Below, in pieces: positions 61,251-64,000 of a stretch of 64,000 nucleotides of DNA (position 1 is the first letter of the stretch; every line of letters starts with the position of its first letter). A program made the position numbers and the translations under genes. Origin of the DNA: Sphingomonas hengshuiensis (lineage in GTDB: Bacteria; Pseudomonadota; Alphaproteobacteria; Sphingomonadales; Sphingomonadaceae); NCBI RefSeq assembly GCF_000935025.1, contig NZ_CP010836.1:5126001-5190000 (forward strand). Reading direction: 5' to 3'. Under the pieces are notes generated by a model, which searched no databases, was not told the DNA's origin, and worked only from the letters and a program-made list of their open reading frames with translations.

Positions 61251-64000
61251 ATGAATACTCGTTTGTGGCTTGAGCGCACGTCGTGCGCGAGCCTGGCCGC
61301 GCTCGCTTTTGCGACGCTGGCACCGGCTGCGTCCGCGCAGACCGCTAGCACCGACACACAGCAGGCGGACGAGGTCGCGGACCAGTCCGATACTGAACTC
61401 GTCGTCACCGGATCGCGCATCGTCCGCGATGGCTTCCAGTCGCCGACGCCGCTGGTGGTGATCACGGAGGAGGCGATCCGCGCGCAGTCGCCGTCGAACA
61501 ACCTTGCGGACTATATCAACCAGATGCCGGCGGTCGCGGGCAGCATCCGCCCCGCCAATTCGCGGCTGGCGATCAGCTCGGGGCTTGCCGGGATCAACGC
61601 GATCAGCCTGCGCAACCTCGGCACCGAGCGGACGCTGGTATTGCTCGATGGCCGCCGGTCGGTGGGGTCGAGCATCACCGGCGCGGTCGACATCAACGAT
61701 TTCCCGCAGGCGCTGGTGAAGAGCGTCGAGATCGTCACCGGCGGCGCCTCCGCCGCTTATGGTTCGGACGCGGTGGCCGGCGTGGTCAATTTCGCGCTCG
61801 ACAAGAAGTTCACCGGAATCAAGGGCAGCGCCGAAAGCGGCATCACCGACGAAGGCGAGGGCTTCAACTATGCCTTCAGCCTGGCGGCGGGGAAGAGCTT
61901 TGCCGGCGGGCGGGGCCATATCCTGGTCAGCGGCGAAGTTGCGCATCGCGACGGCATCTTCGACATGGACCGCGACTGGAACCAGACCGGCTATCGCACG
62001 ATCACCAACCCGGCCTATACCGCGACCAACGGCCAGCCGCAGAATCTGGTGGTGTCGAAGGCAGGCACCTACAACCAGCTTCCCGGCGGCGTCATCAACA
62101 GCGCGACGCTGCGCGGCGGCGGCAGCACCACGGCGCTCAACGGCACCTATTTCGGCCAGGGCGGCAGCATCAACAAATATAATTTCGGCTCGATCACCAA
62201 CACCACCACCACGGTCGGCGGCGACTGGGCGATCGCGGACGGGCAGCGGCGCATCGGGCTCGATTCGAGCGACGACCGGCGGACGGTGTTCGGGCGGCTG
62301 AGCTATGAGCTGTTCGACTGGATCGAGATATTCGGCGAGGCCAGCTATGGTTGGCACCATTCGGTCTTCAACGCTGGCCCGTCGCTGGGCACCGCGACGC
62401 TGGCGTCGGACAACGCCTATCTGATCCAGACGCTGGGGCAGGCGACGCTGACCAACCTCAACATCAATACCGTGACGATCGGGACGTCGGGCGGCGACCT
62501 TCCCTATCGCAAGAACGACAATACCCGCGACGTGCAGCGCTATGTGTTCGGCGGCGAGGGCGGGTTTGCCGCGCTGGGCAGCGACATCCGCTGGGACGGC
62601 TATGTCCAGTACGGCGTCACAAAAACCCACGAAGTCGCGGCGGACATCATGAACACCGCGCGGATGGCGCTGGCGACCGACGCGGTGTTCGCGCCCGCGG
62701 GCAATGCGCTGGGCGTCGCGGCGGGGACGATCGTGTGCCGGTCGTCGCTGACCGCGCCGACCAATGGCTGCGTGCCGATCAACCGACTGGGCACCGGCGT
62801 CGCCAGCCAGGCCGCGATCGATTATGTGACGGGCGATCCACAGCGCTACCAGACGTTCAAGCAGACCGTCGCGGGGCTCAATTTCAGCCTGAACCCGTTC
62901 GCGACCTGGGCCGGCCCGGTGTCGGTCTCGTTCGGCGGCGAATATCGGCGCGAGGAAGTGTCGGGTTCGGTCGAGACGCAATATCGCACCGGCTGGGCCG
63001 TGGGCAATTTCCTGCCGACCTTCGGCAGCTACCATGTGAAAGAAGCCTATCTCGAAACCGTGGTGCCGCTGGGACTGGGGATCGAGTTCAACGGCGCGGT
63101 ACGCGGCACCGACTATAGCACGTCGGGCTATGTCACGACGTGGAAGGCCGGGCTGACCTGGCAGCCGATCGACGACATCCGGCTGCGCTTCACCCGCTCG
63201 CGCGACATCCGCGCGCCCAATCTGAACGAGCTGTACGCGGCGGGGACGTCGCGCACCAACACGCTGCTCGATCCGTTCAACAACCGCGCCTCGACGCAAT
63301 ATCTGGAAACCACGACCGGTAACCCGAACCTCAAGGCAGAGGTCGCCGATTCGCTCAACCTGGGCGTGGTGTTGCAGCCCAGCTTCCTGCCGGGCTTCTC
63401 CTTCTCGGTCGACGGGTTCGACATCAAGGTGAAGGACGCGATCGGCCAGGTCCGCGCCGAGGAGATCCTCAATCGCTGCTACCAGGGACTCCAGGAATAT
63501 TGCGCGTCGTTCACGCGCGTGGAGGGAGGCAGCCCGGCGTTGCTCGTGTCGGTGAGCCCGTTCAACTTCTCGAACGTCCACACCCGCGGGCTGGATTTCG
63601 ACGCCAGCTACCGGGTGCCCGTCAGCGGCGCGGCGACGGTGACGCTCCGCGGGCTCGCGACCTATTACGACACCAGCTACACCAACAACGGCATCGACGC
63701 CCCGGTGGAGGCGGCCGGCGCCAATGGCGGGGGCGTGCCGAGCTGGATCTACCGCGCCTCGGCGACGCTCGACACCGGCGATTTTGCTATGACCTTCACG
63801 GGGCGTGGCGTCAGCTCGGGAACGATCGCCAACAGCTATATCGTCTGCACCTCGGGCTGCCCGGCATCGACGGTCGCCAACCCGACGATCAATTCGAACC
63901 ATATGGCGGGCGCGATCTATTTCGATCTCAACCTGACCCAGACGATCCGGATGGGGACGAAGGAGGCGCAGCTGTTCGCGACCGCCACCAACCTGTTCGA
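61251..64000 (+). CDS. TonB-dependent receptor, C-terminus beyond the window
   Basis: About 916 residues from ATG 61251 to the window end, still open. A signal peptide ends in PAASAQT. ELVVTGSRIVRDGFQSPTPLVVIT leads the plug: the usual TonB-box neighbourhood followed by NLADYINQMP, LRNLGTERTLVLLDGRR and GGASAAYGSDAVAGVVNF. The later barrel strands include RLRFTRSRDIRAPNLNELYAAG and GNPNLKAEVADSLNLGVVLQP, typical of the large sphingomonad receptors. A Cys pair (VCTSGCPAS) lies in a loop. The substrate is unknown, and the end of the barrel is missing from this window. Confidence 0.9.
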   Translation, partial: MNTRLWLERTSCASLAALAFATLAPAASAQTASTDTQQADEVADQSDTELVVTGSRIVRDGFQSPTPLVVITEEAIRAQSPSNNLADYINQMPAVAGSIRPANSRLAISSGLAGINAISLRNLGTERTLVLLDGRRSVGSSITGAVDINDFPQALVKSVEIVTGGASAAYGSDAVAGVVNFALDKKFTGIKGSAESGITDEGEGFNYAFSLAAGKSFAGGRGHILVSGEVAHRDGIFDMDRDWNQTGYRTITNPAYTATNGQPQNLVVSKAGTYNQLPGGVINSATLRGGGSTTALNGTYFGQGGSINKYNFGSITNTTTTVGGDWAIADGQRRIGLDSSDDRRTVFGRLSYELFDWIEIFGEASYGWHHSVFNAGPSLGTATLASDNAYLIQTLGQATLTNLNINTVTIGTSGGDLPYRKNDNTRDVQRYVFGGEGGFAALGSDIRWDGYVQYGVTKTHEVAADIMNTARMALATDAVFAPAGNALGVAAGTIVCRSSLTAPTNGCVPINRLGTGVASQAAIDYVTGDPQRYQTFKQTVAGLNFSLNPFATWAGPVSVSFGGEYRREEVSGSVETQYRTGWAVGNFLPTFGSYHVKEAYLETVVPLGLGIEFNGAVRGTDYSTSGYVTTWKAGLTWQPIDDIRLRFTRSRDIRAPNLNELYAAGTSRTNTLLDPFNNRASTQYLETTTGNPNLKAEVADSLNLGVVLQPSFLPGFSFSVDGFDIKVKDAIGQVRAEEILNRCYQGLQEYCASFTRVEGGSPALLVSVSPFNFSNVHTRGLDFDASYRVPVSGAATVTLRGLATYYDTSYTNNGIDAPVEAAGANGGGVPSWIYRASATLDTGDFAMTFTGRGVSSGTIANSYIVCTSGCPASTVANPTINSNHMAGAIYFDLNLTQTIRMGTKEAQLFATATNLF

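Noticed and set aside
60807..63902. 1031-codon minus-strand open frame opposite the second TonB-dependent receptor
   Set aside because: Low-complexity, Arg/Asp-rich shadow of a clear plus-strand receptor.

Overview
The window is GC-rich, densely packed chromosomal DNA of an alphaproteobacterium, most likely Sphingomonas or a close relative in the Sphingomonadaceae. The evidence is gene content and order: nfuA, rutE-like, tsaB, rimI, mucR, fur, plsC, miaB, phoH, ybeY, corC and lnt run together. Other pointers are short-form hisG, a MucR/Ros regulator, TonB-dependent receptors and many short palindromic repeats between genes. No rRNA, tRNA or CRISPR array was seen. Product names rest on motifs and remembered family features; no database search was run.

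Layout. Positions 1-12333 hold a housekeeping cluster, mostly on the minus strand: tRNA modification (miaB, tsaB), ribosome/RNA maturation (ybeY, phoH, rimI), envelope lipids (lnt, plsC), iron regulation (fur) and Fe-S assembly (nfuA). Three things interrupt it: a VapBC toxin-antitoxin pair between phoH and ybeY; a VOC/PHA-granule pair plus a PQQ-type sugar dehydrogenase between corC and lnt; and a GIY-YIG nuclease between perfect 28-bp inverted repeats. Positions 12365-17356 hold an Asp/Asn hydroxylase, an M16 protease and a dienelactone hydrolase. The last is preceded by a 62-nt three-way-junction element. Positions 17357-19586 are a small accessory patch: an IS110-family transposase, a 159-bp element with terminal inverted repeats and a lower-GC DUF7668-like gene.

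Positions 19647-28133 carry fatty-acid activation, gamma-glutamyltransferase, a J-domain protein, BolA, Nudix, pirin, epoxide-hydrolase-like and DUF2332 genes. Positions 28183-34267 form a plus-strand run, hisG-hisD-DUF-nusB-thiL-hppA, ended by a strong terminator. Positions 34321-43563 look like a sensing and stress block: dinB, a hybrid kinase translationally coupled to a KaiC-like ATPase, a stand-alone winged-helix protein, a NarL-type regulator, an alpha/beta hydrolase, an isochorismatase-like hydrolase, a flavin-binding protein, and a manganese catalase broken by one amber codon.

Positions 43626-55171 concern envelope and glycans. A minus-strand operon (SDR, GH130, and a 740-residue protein not recognised) lies divergent to a GH18/polysaccharide-deacetylase/GT2 fusion. 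VirJ, DUF2147 and MprF follow and probably control lysyl-phosphatidylglycerol. Positions 55416-64000 hold two TonB-dependent receptors (the second runs off the end), a chemotaxis receptor and a second DUF2332 protein.

The best leads are the GIY-YIG/inverted-repeat unit, the GH130 operon beside the deacetylase/synthase fusion, the amber-interrupted catalase, the three-way-junction element, and the ACCG repeat array in the stress block.
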